Shown here: piece after piece, positions 30,049 through 38,800 of the stretch
How the letters are laid out: the number at the start of each line of letters is the position of its first letter
Position numbering within the stretch: the first letter of the stretch is position 1
Translations under genes and position numbers: made by a program
Assembly: GCF_024346585.1 (NCBI RefSeq)
Contig: NZ_AP024523.1
Coordinates: 1,497,001-1,561,000, forward strand
Length of the DNA: 64,000 nt
From: Streptococcus toyakuensis
Lineage (GTDB): Bacteria > Bacillota > Bacilli > Lactobacillales > Streptococcaceae
Direction of reading: 5' to 3'
The notes under the pieces: model-generated
What the model was told of the DNA's origin: nothing
The model's database searches: none
Seen by the model: the letters and a program-made list of their open reading frames with translations, nothing else

Positions 30049-30812
30049 AATAAGTGTTCTAATCCATAGACAAGCTCATGACGCTTGACAACTTCTTTAA
30101 TTCCCAAATTCACCCCTGTCATGAAGGAGCTGCGATCATAGGAGTCATGACGGAGGGTCAATCCTTCTCCCTGATTGCCAAAAATGACTTCCTGATGGGC
30201 TACCAAGCCTGGCAAACGAACTGAGTGGATGCGCATGCCATCAAAGTCAGCACCACGGGCACCTGCAATCAATTCTTCCTCATCTGCTGCACCCTGCTGG
30301 ATAGACTCTCGAACTTCTGCCATTAACTCAGCTGTTTTAATAGCAGTTCCACTCGGAGCATCCTTTTTCTTGTCATGATGGAGCTCGATAATCTCCACAT
30401 TTGGGAAATATTTAGCAGCCTGCCTTGCAAATTGCATGAGTAAAACAGCACCCAAGGCAAAGTTAGGAGCGATCAGGCCACCCAAATCTTGAGCACGAGA
30501 AAATTCTTTTAGCTCTGCAATTTCTTCACTCGTGAAACCAGTTGTTCCAACTACTGGAGCAAAGCCATTTTCAAGAGCAAAGCGTGTGTTTTCATAGGCA
30601 ACGGCTGGTGTAGTAAAGTCTACCCAGACATCCGCTTCAAAGCCTGCTAAATCAGTCTTATCCTTGAAAACAGGAATACCCTGCCATTCTGACTCAGGCT
30701 CAAAAGGATCTAAAACTGCCACTAAGTCCAAGTCTGGATCAGCCAAGACCATCTGACAAGCAGCTTGCCCCATCTTTCCCTTAAAACCAGCAATAATTAC
30801 TCGAATACTCAT
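30045..30812 (-). CDS. dapB: 4-hydroxy-tetrahydrodipicolinate reductase
   Basis: Reduces the DapA product with NAD(P)H in the lysine and cell-wall pathway. A 255-residue enzyme with the N-terminal dinucleotide site [14 protein letters not shown] (about 9-22), the active-site region [15 protein letters not shown] (His and Lys at about 142-147) and the C-terminal tetramerisation region ending [13 protein letters not shown]. It starts a three-gene overlapping run with cca and the ABC-F gene. The 275-bp upstream space holds two tandem hairpin units that could form its leader. Confidence 0.95.
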   Translation of the reverse strand: MSIRVIIAGFKGKMGQAACQMVLADPDLDLVAVLDPFEPESEWQGIPVFKDKTDLAGFEADVWVDFTTPAVAYENTRFALENGFAPVVGTTGFTSEEIAELKEFSRAQDLGGLIAPNFALGAVLLMQFARQAAKYFPNVEIIELHHDKKKDAPSGTAIKTAELMAEVRESIQQGAADEEELIAGARGADFDGMRIHSVRLPGLVAHQEVIFGNQGEGLTLRHDSYDRSSFMTGVNLGIKEVVKRHELVYGLEHLL

Positions 30813-30826
30813 CTCTACTCCTGTCT

Positions 30827-31062
30827 AAGATACAAAGCCTGTAGGAACACAAAGTGAAAATAGGAGTTCTGATCAAGGAGTAGATACTCCTTGGAAGAAC
30901 TATCTTTTTCACACAGGGTTCCAGGCGTGTTCAATTATCAAGATACAAAGGACCTTAGCTGCCCATGAAAAATAGGGAATGGCGCTGACTTTCCACGAAA
31001 GGAAAAACAGTCATCTTTTTTCAAGAGGCAGGTGGTCCGTGTTCAATCTCTAAGATACAAGA
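30827..31062 (-). repeat. Two tandem ~112-bp hairpin units plus a third partial unit between degV and dapB
   Basis: AAGATACAA recurs at 30827, 30940 and 31052, a period of 112-113 bp. Each of the two full units contains CGTGTTCAAT followed (on the plus strand, to its left) by a long hairpin: 30837-30926 and 30950-31038. The stems differ in sequence, for example GCCTG...CAGGC against GGACC...GGTCC, yet both fold, and both keep GAAAATAGG and ATCTTTTTCA-like segments. This looks like a diverged tandem structured RNA. No coding sequence was seen here. Confidence 0.65.
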
Positions 31063-31088
31063 TTTCTTAACTAGCTCAAAAGCGCCAA

Positions 31089-31937
31089 CTAAATCACTGG
31101 AATATAACCTAAAGCAATGCTTCCTGCTCCTAGGTGTGTTCCAATGACACTACCAAATGTAGCAAGTGAAATATCTGTACCCACTCCAGATTCAAGTAAG
31201 TGCTGACGCAATTCTTCAGCCTTTTCAGGAGCATTTCCGTGAATGACAATGATACGGTATTTGCCTGAAGCTGTGGCTTCCTTGATAATCTCAATTAAAC
31301 GCTTGGCTGCTTTCTTTTCCGTACGAACTTTTTCGTACACTTCAATCACACCTTGGTCGTTAAAATAGAGGATTGGCTTAATGCTTAGCAGATTGCCCAA
31401 AATCGCAGCTCCATTTGAAAGGCGTCCCCCTTTTACCAAATGATCCAAATCATCGACCATGATGAAAGCTGACGTACGGCTTATTTGAATGGCTAGCTTA
31501 TCCTGAATGATGGCAAAATCATCTCCTTGATCTCGCCAGTTAAAAACGCTTTCAACCATGATGCCCAACGGAGCACTTGTAATCAAAGTGTCTGGAAAAG
31601 CAATGGTTAAGCCCTCATAGTCATCGACCATATACTGGATATTTTGGTAAAAACCTGAAATTCCAGAAGATAGAAAAATTCCTAAGGCATGGGTATAGCC
31701 TTGTTCTTTGAGCGAAGTTAAGATTTCATCTAACTTGGCAATGCTTGGTTGACTGGTCTTAGGCAATTCAGAAGCCTGAGCCATTTTTTGGTAAAATTCC
31801 TCAGCAGTCAGATTGACACCTTCAACATACTCCTCACCATCAATATTGACAGGAATATCCAAGACAAACAAATCTTCTCTTTGTAAGGTCTCTGCACTGA
31901 GATAAGCAGAAGAATCTGTGATAACAGCTAATTTCAT
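31089..31937 (-). CDS. DegV family fatty-acid-binding protein
   Basis: A 282-residue DegV protein. The family includes FakB, which binds a fatty acid and presents it to the kinase FakA for phosphorylation. The N-terminal signature is [13 protein letters not shown]; the mid-protein region TSQPS (about 60-64) and [20 protein letters not shown] (about 170-190) are typical. The C-terminus [14 protein letters not shown] is diagnostic. It lies 1 bp from the DUF1149 gene on the same strand, so the two are co-transcribed. The bound lipid is not predictable. Confidence 0.9.
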   Translation of the reverse strand: MKLAVITDSSAYLSAETLQREDLFVLDIPVNIDGEEYVEGVNLTAEEFYQKMAQASELPKTSQPSIAKLDEILTSLKEQGYTHALGIFLSSGISGFYQNIQYMVDDYEGLTIAFPDTLITSAPLGIMVESVFNWRDQGDDFAIIQDKLAIQISRTSAFIMVDDLDHLVKGGRLSNGAAILGNLLSIKPILYFNDQGVIEVYEKVRTEKKAAKRLIEIIKEATASGKYRIIVIHGNAPEKAEELRQHLLESGVGTDISLATFGSVIGTHLGAGSIALGYIPVI

Positions 31938-31938
31938 A

Positions 31939-32313
31939 TTAGAACTCCAAATTGATTCCTGGTAAGTCTAATGCAATTTCAGTTACTTCGTAAGTCAAAC
32001 GATTGAGCATGTTCAAACATGGACGAGCCAAGGTTTCCACTTCTTCTTGACTCAATTCACTTGGTTCATTGACAATACGGCCATCGATATGGTTCACCTG
32101 TGAAATAGTGCCACTAATGACAAACTTATCAAATACAATCATAAAGGTCAAGATGACAATTAAAGAAGTCACTTGATTTTCTTGATCATGTTGGAGTAAT
32201 TGGAAATTCACATCTACCTTGGTTTCAGGAGCTCCATTTTCATTTTCCCATTCAAAATTACGCGCATCAAAATGATACTGACTAACAAATTCTTGTTCAC
32301 GTTTAAGATTCAT
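31939..32313 (-). CDS. DUF1149 family protein
   Basis: A 124-residue protein of the streptococcal/lactococcal DUF1149 family, with a fold related to the SecB-like chaperones. It begins [19 protein letters not shown] and is soluble, with no signal peptide or catalytic motif. It has its own short upstream region after glmM and precedes degV by 1 bp. A role is not known; a SecB-like chaperone function is a structural analogy only. Confidence 0.82.
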   Translation of the reverse strand: MNLKREQEFVSQYHFDARNFEWENENGAPETKVDVNFQLLQHDQENQVTSLIVILTFMIVFDKFVISGTISQVNHIDGRIVNEPSELSQEEVETLARPCLNMLNRLTYEVTEIALDLPGINLEF

Positions 32314-32386
32314 GTCTCTCTCCCTCGGCTACAATGTTATAAGCTATTGTACCATAATTTTTTATTTTCATCTAGTTTTCTAGGAT

Positions 32387-33739
32387 TTAGTCAATCCCGA
32401 TTTCAGCTCGAACTACATCAGCGATGGTATCAACATAGTAGTCCACTTCTTCTGTTGTAGGTGCTTCTGCCATGACACGCAAAAGGGGTTCTGTCCCACT
32501 TGGGCGAACAAGGATACGGCCATTCCCTGCCATTTCAGCTTCCATCTTCTCGATAATTGCCTTGATAACTGGCACTTCCATAGCCTTTTCCTTCATGGCA
32601 TTTTCCACTCGGATATTGACTAATTTTTGTGGATAGATGGTTACTTCTGCGGCCAACTCTGACAAGCTCTTACCAGTTTCCTTCATGATTTTCGTCAATT
32701 GGACTGCTGATAATTGACCATCACCAGTTGTATTGTAATCCATCAAGATGACGTGACCAGACTGTTCACCACCAAGGTTGTAGCCTGATTTTCTCATTTC
32801 TTCAACAACGTAGCGGTCGCCGACTGCAGTGACTGCCTTGTTAATACCTTCACGGTCCAAGGCCTTGTGGAAACCAAGATTAGACATAACAGTTGTCACA
32901 ATTGTATTTTGGGCCAATTGTCCTTTTTCAGAAAGGTATTTCCCGATGATGTACATAATCTTATCACCATCGACGATGTCGCCATTCTCATCGACAGCAA
33001 TCAAACGGTCACTGTCTCCGTCAAAGGCCAAACCGATAGCTGACCCGCTTTCTTTGACCACTTCTTGAAGGGCTTCTGGGTGTGTAGAACCAACATTGAG
33101 GTTGATGTTAAGACCGTCTGGAGTTTCCCCGATAACCATCAATTGAGCACCGAGATCAGCAAAGATTTGACGGGCACTTGTAGAAGCTGCTCCATTAGCT
33201 GTATCCAAGGCAACCTTCATTCCTTCAAGAGGAGTTCCTGTTGAAACCAGATAGCCTTCATACTTACGCAAGCCTTCTGGATAATCTACCAAAGTTCCCA
33301 AACCTTCTGCACTTGGACGAGGAAGAGTATCTTCCACAGCATCTAGCAAGGCTTCAATTTCTGCTTCTTTTTCGTCATCCAGTTTGAAACCATCACCACC
33401 AAAGAACTTGATTCCATTATCAAGGGCTGGATTGTGGCTGGCAGAAATCATGACACCGGCACTTGCACCTTCAGTTTTAACCAAGTAAGCTACTGCTGGT
33501 GTTGCCAGAACGCCTAGTTTGTATACGTGAATACCAACTGAAAGAAGACCTGCCACCAAGGCAGATTCTAGCATTTCCCCTGAAATACGTGTGTCACGTC
33601 CCACAAAGACTTTCTGTGCTTCCGTTTCATGTTGGCTGAGAACATAGCCTCCAAAACGTCCTAACTTAAAAGCCAATTCTGGTGTTAGTTCTACGTTAGC
33701 TTCCCCACGGACTCCATCAGTCCCAAAATATTTACCCAT
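32387..33739 (-). CDS. glmM: Phosphoglucosamine mutase
   Basis: Interconverts glucosamine-6-phosphate and glucosamine-1-phosphate for UDP-GlcNAc and peptidoglycan. A 450-residue alpha-D-phosphohexomutase with the catalytic phosphoserine loop [12 protein letters not shown] (Ser at about 101), the metal loop DGDSDR (about 241-246), the sugar loop GGEQSGH (about 325) and the C-terminal phosphate loop [12 protein letters not shown]. It follows cdaA and cdaR in the conserved c-di-AMP operon, whose proteins are known to bind GlmM and tune its activity. Confidence 0.96.
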   Translation of the reverse strand: MGKYFGTDGVRGEANVELTPELAFKLGRFGGYVLSQHETEAQKVFVGRDTRISGEMLESALVAGLLSVGIHVYKLGVLATPAVAYLVKTEGASAGVMISASHNPALDNGIKFFGGDGFKLDDEKEAEIEALLDAVEDTLPRPSAEGLGTLVDYPEGLRKYEGYLVSTGTPLEGMKVALDTANGAASTSARQIFADLGAQLMVIGETPDGLNINLNVGSTHPEALQEVVKESGSAIGLAFDGDSDRLIAVDENGDIVDGDKIMYIIGKYLSEKGQLAQNTIVTTVMSNLGFHKALDREGINKAVTAVGDRYVVEEMRKSGYNLGGEQSGHVILMDYNTTGDGQLSAVQLTKIMKETGKSLSELAAEVTIYPQKLVNIRVENAMKEKAMEVPVIKAIIEKMEAEMAGNGRILVRPSGTEPLLRVMAEAPTTEEVDYYVDTIADVVRAEIGID

Positions 33740-33763
33740 TTTTATAAAATCCTTTTTCTATTT

Positions 33764-34543
33764 TTAATTCGTTTTTGAACTAGTTGCTTTCGTTGACGAA
33801 GATGTCTCCGACGAACTGCTTGTAGTTGAATTTGATGCGCTTGAACTTGGTGCTACTGGTTTTGTAGTGACCTTCATTGTTGTATCAAACGGAGTGATCA
33901 CTACTGGTAAGACTACCCCGTTGCGATCGATCGCCTGCAAAGGTACCGAACCACTGTAATTACCTGTAATGCGTTCGCTGGTTGGTAAAAGTGCAATAAT
34001 CCGATCGATTTTAGCTAATGTTTCCTGGTCAGTTGTGACAGAAACCCGTTCATTTGACACGGTTACACTATCAAGTTGTAGCTTCGGATCAATCTGGCTT
34101 TGGTCAACTTGTGGCACAACAAGCATCCCATCTCGCTTAACCTTCTTCCCAACTTTCACTGTGATCTTTTGAGGTGTAGCCACAGCGGTCAATCCGCTAG
34201 GAAGATTTTCAATGGTCAAAGGAACTTCAATCGTTCCAACACTAGCATCTGTCAAATCCGCTGTGACCTTAAACTTACGAGTGCTTTCCTGCATTTCACT
34301 GGCCAAGGTCACACGATTGGCTCCGGTTAATATCACGGAAACCTCTGATGCAAATCCGCTAATGAAATACTGGTCATCATCATAATGAATATCGATAGGA
34401 ACATTTGTTACCGTATTGGTATAAGTTTCTGATTTGACCTGCCTTACAGTATTGTTATTTTGAAAGTTGGTTGACGTTGCATAGATGAATAAGACACAAG
34501 CAAAAAAGAGAGATGAAATGATATATAGACTATTTTTTCTCAT
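33764..34543 (-). CDS. cdaR: YbbR-domain c-di-AMP cyclase regulator
   Basis: A 259-residue protein with one N-terminal membrane segment (about 6-24) and two to three extracytoplasmic YbbR repeats, visible as NLPSGLTAVATPQKITVKVG and a similar stretch before it. It ends in a Ser/Thr-rich tail (about 225-259). YbbR/CdaR interacts with CdaA and controls c-di-AMP synthesis. Its start overlaps the end of cdaA by 14 nt, and glmM begins 24 nt after its stop, the conserved cdaA-cdaR-glmM order. Confidence 0.92.
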   Translation of the reverse strand: MRKNSLYIISSLFFACVLFIYATSTNFQNNNTVRQVKSETYTNTVTNVPIDIHYDDDQYFISGFASEVSVILTGANRVTLASEMQESTRKFKVTADLTDASVGTIEVPLTIENLPSGLTAVATPQKITVKVGKKVKRDGMLVVPQVDQSQIDPKLQLDSVTVSNERVSVTTDQETLAKIDRIIALLPTSERITGNYSGSVPLQAIDRNGVVLPVVITPFDTTMKVTTKPVAPSSSASNSTTSSSSETSSSTKATSSKTN

Positions 34544-35387
34544 ATTTCCAACCTCCTAGCAAACGGTCCTTGAAACTAGCTTTCTCTTCAACAGCTGGCA
34601 AAAGAATTGTTCTCAACTCTGCTTCAAATTCTTCAATCGTCAAATCATGCTTGAAAATCCCATTGTAGGTAATAGAAATGCCACCTGTTTCCTCTGAGAC
34701 AATGAAGGTCAAGGCATCAGACACTTCTGATAAACCGATAGCCGCCCGGTGTCTGGTACCAAATTCCTTGGAAATCCCTGTACTTTCTGTCAAGGGAAGA
34801 TAGGCAGAAGTCACTGCGATTCGATTTTCTCTAATAATCACAGCACCATCATGTAGGGGAGTATTGGGAATAAAAATATTGATGAGGAGTTCTGCTGAAA
34901 TTTTGGCATCCAAGGGAATTCCTGTCGCAATGTATTCTTGTAAGGTCCGAACTCGTTGAATAGCAACCAGAGCACCAATCTTACGAGGACTCATATATTC
35001 AACTGACTTAACAAAGGCACGAATCATTTGCTCTTCTGCACTAATTTGAGCAGTAGAAAAGAAATCTGTCGCCCTTCCCAAGCGTTCCAAACCAGTCCGA
35101 ATCTCTGGAGAGAAGATAACAACCGCAGCAATAACCCCATAGGTGATAATTTGATTAATCAACCAAGAAATCGTTGTTAAACCAAGGATATTAGCCACAA
35201 CCTGGGCTAATACAAAGATCACGACCCCCCGCACCAAAATCATAATCTTGGTGCCAGCTATCGCTTTTGTAAAACGATATAAAATATAGGCCACAATCAA
35301 AATATCAAACACATTGATGGCAATACTCCAAGTACTAGAAAACAAGCTAGTCCAATATTGCAGATTGGATAATTGTTGAAAGTTCAT
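34530..35387 (-). CDS. cdaA: Membrane diadenylate cyclase
   Basis: Makes c-di-AMP from two ATP. The start at ATG 35387 (MNFQQLSNLQYW) gives 285 residues, with GAGGAGA upstream; the frame is open 19 codons further but that stretch contains the promoter. Three membrane helices (about 15-100) precede the DAC domain, which shows the catalytic motifs DGAVII and GTRHRAAIG (RHR). c-di-AMP controls potassium and osmotic balance, turgor and wall stress, and also competence in pneumococcus. It is the first gene of cdaA-cdaR-glmM and divergent from the flavodoxin reductase gene. Confidence 0.96.
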   Translation of the reverse strand: MNFQQLSNLQYWTSLFSSTWSIAINVFDILIVAYILYRFTKAIAGTKIMILVRGVVIFVLAQVVANILGLTTISWLINQIITYGVIAAVVIFSPEIRTGLERLGRATDFFSTAQISAEEQMIRAFVKSVEYMSPRKIGALVAIQRVRTLQEYIATGIPLDAKISAELLINIFIPNTPLHDGAVIIRENRIAVTSAYLPLTESTGISKEFGTRHRAAIGLSEVSDALTFIVSEETGGISITYNGIFKHDLTIEEFEAELRTILLPAVEEKASFKDRLLGGWKYEKK

Positions 35388-35423
35388 CTGCTGTCTCCTC
35401 TCTGTCCAAACACGTTCCTTTCT

Positions 35424-35432
35424 ATTATACCA
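35424..35432 (-). promoter_or_regulatory. Extended -10 promoter of the cdaA operon
   Basis: Reading the minus strand, TGGTATAAT is a TGnTATAAT extended -10 about 37 bp before the cdaA start. No good -35 was seen. Confidence 0.6.
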
Positions 35433-35524
35433 TTTTTCTGGCATTTTTTTCCCTATCCTACTTCATTTTAAATTAAGGAAAAATATGATAAAATAAATTG
35501 ACTAGAAAAAACAAAGGAGAAACC

Positions 35525-36493
35525 ATGTCTCAACTCTATGATATTACCATTGTAGGTGGTGGTCCTGTCGGGCTTTTTGCAGCCTTCTATGCCCACCTAC
35601 GCCAAGCCAAGGTCCAAATCATCGACTCCCTTCCCCAACTAGGTGGCCAACCTGCTATTCTCTATCCTGAAAAGGAAATACTCGACGTCCCAGGTTTCCC
35701 AAATCTGACTGGAGAAGAGTTGACTAACCGTCTAATCGAGCAATTAAATGAATTTGATACCCCTATTCATCTCAATGAAACGGTTCTTGAGATTGAAAAA
35801 CAAGAAGAAGGATTTGTCATCACAACTTCTAAAGGAAGTCACCTGACTAAAACAGTTATCATCGCTATGGGTGGCGGTGCCTTTAAACCACGTCCTCTAG
35901 GACTAGAAGGCGTTGAAGGCTATGAAAATATCCACTACCACGTTTCCAACATCCAGCAATACGCTGGTAAGAAAGTGACGATTCTTGGTGGAGGAGACTC
36001 GGCTGTGGATTGGGCTTTGGCTTTTGAAAAAATTGCACCAACTACCCTTGTTCACCGCAGAGATAATTTCCGCGCCTTGGAGCACAGTGTTCAAGCCTTA
36101 CAAGAATCATCTGTATCCATCAAGACACCATTCGTTCCTAGCCAACTCCTTGGAGATGGAAAAACGCTTGACAAATTGGAAATCACAAAAGTTAAATCTG
36201 ATGAAACAGAAACTATTGACATAGACCACCTCTTTGTCAACTATGGTTTCAAATCTTCTGTTGGTAATCTTAAAAACTGGGGTCTGGACCTCAACCGTCA
36301 CAAGATTATCGTCAATAGCAAGCAAGAATCTAGCAAGGCAGGTATCTATGCTATCGGTGACTGCTGCTACTATGACGGAAAAATTGATCTGATTGCGACA
36401 GGCCTCGGAGAAGCACCAACCGCTGTTAACAACGCCATCAACTACATCGACCCTGAGCAAAAAGTGCAACCAAAACACTCAACCAGTTTATAA
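35525..36493 (+). CDS. Ferredoxin/flavodoxin-NADP+ reductase, thioredoxin-reductase-like type
   Basis: A 322-residue FAD enzyme that transfers electrons between NADPH and ferredoxin or flavodoxin. The FAD site is GGGPVGLFAAF (about 12-22), the NADP site GGGDSAVDWAL (about 153-163), and the C-terminal FAD motif contains YAIGDCCYYDG and GLGEAPTAVNNA. The CxxC redox pair of thioredoxin reductases is absent, as expected for this type. The start is placed at ATG 35525 with AAAGGAGA upstream. A terminator follows. It is divergent from cdaA. Confidence 0.92.
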   Translation: MSQLYDITIVGGGPVGLFAAFYAHLRQAKVQIIDSLPQLGGQPAILYPEKEILDVPGFPNLTGEELTNRLIEQLNEFDTPIHLNETVLEIEKQEEGFVITTSKGSHLTKTVIIAMGGGAFKPRPLGLEGVEGYENIHYHVSNIQQYAGKKVTILGGGDSAVDWALAFEKIAPTTLVHRRDNFRALEHSVQALQESSVSIKTPFVPSQLLGDGKTLDKLEITKVKSDETETIDIDHLFVNYGFKSSVGNLKNWGLDLNRHKIIVNSKQESSKAGIYAIGDCCYYDGKIDLIATGLGEAPTAVNNAINYIDPEQKVQPKHSTSL

Positions 36494-36498
36494 AAAAT

Positions 36499-36529
36499 AA
36501 CCACGAGTCAAATGCGATTCGTGGTTTTA
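36499..36529 (+). terminator. Terminator of the flavodoxin reductase gene
   Basis: AACCACGA and TCGTGGTT form an 8-bp stem followed by a short T run, 6 bp past the stop. Confidence 0.7.
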
Positions 36530-36551
36530 TAGTTCATCGGCTATCTTGTTA
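36528..36551. repeat. Left copy of a 24-bp direct repeat matching the whiA 3' end
   Basis: This 24-bp stretch matches 36916-36939 with two mismatches. The last 18 bases (TCATCGGCTATCTTGTTA, 36534-36551) are identical to the final codons of whiA. The two copies bracket the toxin-antitoxin locus. Confidence 0.8.
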
Positions 36552-36610
36552 GCTCATATTTTCCCCGTCTTTAACAAAAATAAAAATGCCTATCAAACTG
36601 ATAAAACATG

Positions 36611-36619
36611 TGATATAAT
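36611..36619 (+). promoter_or_regulatory. Extended -10 promoter of the toxin mRNA
   Basis: TGATATAAT is a TGnTATAAT extended -10, predicting a transcript start near 36626 and a toxin mRNA of about 200 nt. Confidence 0.6.
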
Positions 36620-36663
36620 AGGGACGGCACTAACAATACGCCTTGGAAAAGGAGGTATTACAG

Positions 36664-36759
36664 ATGCTAGAACTTCTCAAAATAGTACTTATCGCAGTCA
36701 TCGAGAGTATCATCTCATGGCTGGTGACTCGTTGGTTAGACGATCACTTCGACAAGTAA
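36664..36759 (+). CDS. Fst/Ldr-like type I toxin peptide
   Basis: A 31-residue peptide starting MLELLKIVLIAVIES, with one hydrophobic helix (about residues 4-22), a WL pair near the end of the helix and a charged tail DDHFDK. This is the layout of the Fst family of membrane toxins (pAD1 par locus), although the usual Pro in the helix is Val here. A perfect AAGGAGGT lies seven bases before the ATG. GCACTAAC at 36627-36634 in the leader is complementary to GTTAGTGC at 36768-36775 after the stop, so the mRNA can close on itself. A convergent antisense RNA repeats the start-codon region. It is too short for most gene finders. Confidence 0.75.
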   Translation: MLELLKIVLIAVIESIISWLVTRWLDDHFDK

Positions 36760-36787
36760 CCTTCCTGGTTAGTGCTATCTAACCCAG

Positions 36788-36858
36788 AAAAAATCCCCTC
36801 GGTATTGCAGTACCGAGGGGATTTCTGTTAGCACTAAAATGCTAGAACTTCTCAATTC
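36788..36858 (-). ncRNA. Predicted antisense antitoxin RNA (RNA II-like)
   Basis: A minus-strand RNA of about 70 nt, from the predicted promoter at 36865-36894 to the shared terminator. Its 5' part is complementary to a 17-base direct repeat, ATGCTAGAACTTCTCAA, present at 36839-36855 and identically at 36664-36680 over the toxin start codon. This gives it perfect antisense to the toxin start, as with DRa/DRb in pAD1 par. Confidence 0.6.
36791..36824. terminator. Bidirectional terminator shared by toxin mRNA and antisense RNA
   Basis: AAATCCCCTCGGTA and TACCGAGGGGATTT form a perfect 14-bp stem with a 6-nt loop, with A residues to the left and T residues to the right. It lies at the point where the two convergent transcripts meet. 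Confidence 0.85.
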
Positions 36859-36864
36859 CCCTTT

Positions 36865-36894
36865 ATTATCTCACATACTCTATTTAATTGTCAA
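36865..36894 (-). promoter_or_regulatory. Promoter of the antisense RNA
   Basis: A perfect TTGACA -35 (36889-36894), an 18-base spacer and GATAAT (36865-36870), read on the minus strand. The predicted start is near 36858. Confidence 0.6.
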
Positions 36895-36914
36895 GAAAGA
36901 GGTGTTTTATATCT

Positions 36915-37826
36915 TTATAACTCATCGGCTATCTTGTTAATTTTTCTGAGTCTGTGGTTAACACCACTTTTGGTCAGAGGGGTGCTGAGTCTATCTGCCA
37001 ACTGTTGGATAGAGTAGTCTGGGTGCTGAATCCGCAACTGCGCTACCTCCTGCAAATCCACTGGCAGATTTTCTAAGCCCATGATATCTTTGATTTTGCT
37101 GATATTGTTGATAGTCTTCATGCTGGCAGAAACTGTCCGAGCGATATTAGCTGTCTCAGCATTATTTGCCCGATTGAGATCATTACGGGTTTCTCGTAAA
37201 ATCTTAACTCGCTCAAAATCATCACGCGCCCGCATAGCACCAATGACAATCAAGAAGTCCATGATATCTTCGGCTCGCTGGAGGTAGGTCACAGCCCCCT
37301 TCTTGCGCTCAAGCACCTTGGCATCCAGTAAAAATTGCTGAAGAAGGGAGGCAATCCCTTGCGCATGGTCTAGATAAACAGAACTGATTTCCAACTGGTA
37401 CTTACCCGATTCAGGGTCACGAATGCTGCCATTTGCCAAGAAAGCGCCACAAAGATAAGCACGACCTGCTTCCTCATCTGACAAAATCTCCTCATCAATA
37501 CCTGTTTCCAGGCCAAAGAAGGAGTCTGCCAAGTGCAAATCACTCAACAAGTCCTGCACCTTTTCATCCGTAAAAACGGTATAGACTCGATTCTTGCGAA
37601 GATTGCTCCGTTGGTGGTGGCGAATTTCCGATTTGATTTCATAGAAATGGAGAAAGGACTCATAGAGGTGCCTAGCCAGCTTGGCATTTTCTGTCACGAC
37701 GGACAAGGTTAGGCCCGAGGTCGAGAGACCGATACTACCAGACATCTTGATAATGGCTGATAATTCATGCCTGCTCAGATGGTGCTGACCCAGGATTTCT
37801 TCTTTTACTGCTACTGTGAAACTCAT
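36915..37826 (-). CDS. whiA: WhiA family DNA-binding protein
   Basis: A 303-residue protein with two N-terminal LAGLIDADG-like domains (about 1-210) that have lost nuclease activity, and a C-terminal HTH (about 255-300, [18 protein letters not shown]). In Bacillus it affects cell division and chromosome segregation; in actinomycetes it is a sporulation regulator. It overlaps yvcK by 4 nt and forms the conserved rapZ-yvcK-whiA cluster. Its last codons are duplicated at 36528-36551, beyond the toxin-antitoxin locus. Confidence 0.95.
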   Translation of the reverse strand: MSFTVAVKEEILGQHHLSRHELSAIIKMSGSIGLSTSGLTLSVVTENAKLARHLYESFLHFYEIKSEIRHHQRSNLRKNRVYTVFTDEKVQDLLSDLHLADSFFGLETGIDEEILSDEEAGRAYLCGAFLANGSIRDPESGKYQLEISSVYLDHAQGIASLLQQFLLDAKVLERKKGAVTYLQRAEDIMDFLIVIGAMRARDDFERVKILRETRNDLNRANNAETANIARTVSASMKTINNISKIKDIMGLENLPVDLQEVAQLRIQHPDYSIQQLADRLSTPLTKSGVNHRLRKINKIADEL

Positions 37827-38800
37827 TTTCTCACCTGTATAATCCGCATCAACTCGTCCACAATCAAATCTCCATCGTGGAAGGCACCTCCATTTTCCAG
37901 ACGAAGGAAATTAGATGAAATCACGCGCGGAACTTGCTTACAAAGACCAGCAAAATCGTGTTCCACCTGGACCAAGTATTCATCAAAACGGTTGGAATTC
38001 ATGTATTCCTGAGGCACTTTTTCGATATTCACCAAGACAGTATCGATAAAAGGTCGGCCAAGGTGACCATGCAAGACCTCCACATGGTCACTATCTGTAA
38101 AGTACTCTGTCTCTCCACGTTGGGTCATGATATTGCAGACATAGGCGATTTCTGCCTTGGTTTCCAAAAGCGCCTGCCCGATTTCCTTAATCACAATATT
38201 TGGCAAAATCGAGGTAAAGAGGGAACCAGGTCCGAGGACAATCATGTCACTTTCAAGAATGGTCTGCACTACTCGACGGCTAGCCAGAGGCGTATCATCG
38301 TTGAGGGTATTGGTCACATAAACATGGTCAATCATGCCTGGATGGTCTGCAATATGGCTCTCTCCAGCTACCTCTGTCCCATCCTGAAAAACTGCGTGCA
38401 GGGTCAAAGGATGGTCACTGGAAGGATAAATCTTCCCAGTTGTATGGAAAAATTTGCTCAGTAACTGCATGGCATTATAGGTCGAGCCCTGCATTTCTGA
38501 CAGGCCAGCGATAATGAGATTACCCAGTGGATGGCCCGCAAAGGCTCCAGCATCTTCAGAAAAACGGTACTGAAAGACCTTCTCATAAAACTTAGGCATA
38601 TCAGACATGGCCACAAGAACATTGCGAAGATCACCTGGCGGTGTCAACTGCTGCATATTTTTTCGGAGTTCACCTGATGAACCACCATCATCCGCCACCG
38701 TTACGATAGCAACGATTTCCACATCTTTTTCACGCAGACTTTTAAGAATGACGGGGATCCCAGTCCCTCCACCAATCACCGTTATCTTTGGTTTTCTCAT
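37823..38800 (-). CDS. yvcK: Gluconeogenesis factor / UDP-sugar-binding protein YvcK
   Basis: A 325-residue CofD-like protein. The nucleotide-binding motif [13 protein letters not shown] is at about residues 10-22, and [11 protein letters not shown] follows at about 38-48. In Bacillus, YvcK binds UDP-GlcNAc and affects carbon metabolism and wall synthesis; the pneumococcal homologue localises at the division site. It overlaps both rapZ and whiA by 4 nt, so the three are translated as one unit. Confidence 0.95.
   Translation of the reverse strand: MRKPKITVIGGGTGIPVILKSLREKDVEIVAIVTVADDGGSSGELRKNMQQLTPPGDLRNVLVAMSDMPKFYEKVFQYRFSEDAGAFAGHPLGNLIIAGLSEMQGSTYNAMQLLSKFFHTTGKIYPSSDHPLTLHAVFQDGTEVAGESHIADHPGMIDHVYVTNTLNDDTPLASRRVVQTILESDMIVLGPGSLFTSILPNIVIKEIGQALLETKAEIAYVCNIMTQRGETEYFTDSDHVEVLHGHLGRPFIDTVLVNIEKVPQEYMNSNRFDEYLVQVEHDFAGLCKQVPRVISSNFLRLENGGAFHDGDLIVDELMRIIQVRK

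Noticed and set aside
36546-36782. 78-codon plus-strand frame over the toxin locus
   Set aside because: It runs through the toxin promoter and reads the toxin gene in another frame; the 31-codon frame with AAGGAGGT is much better supported.
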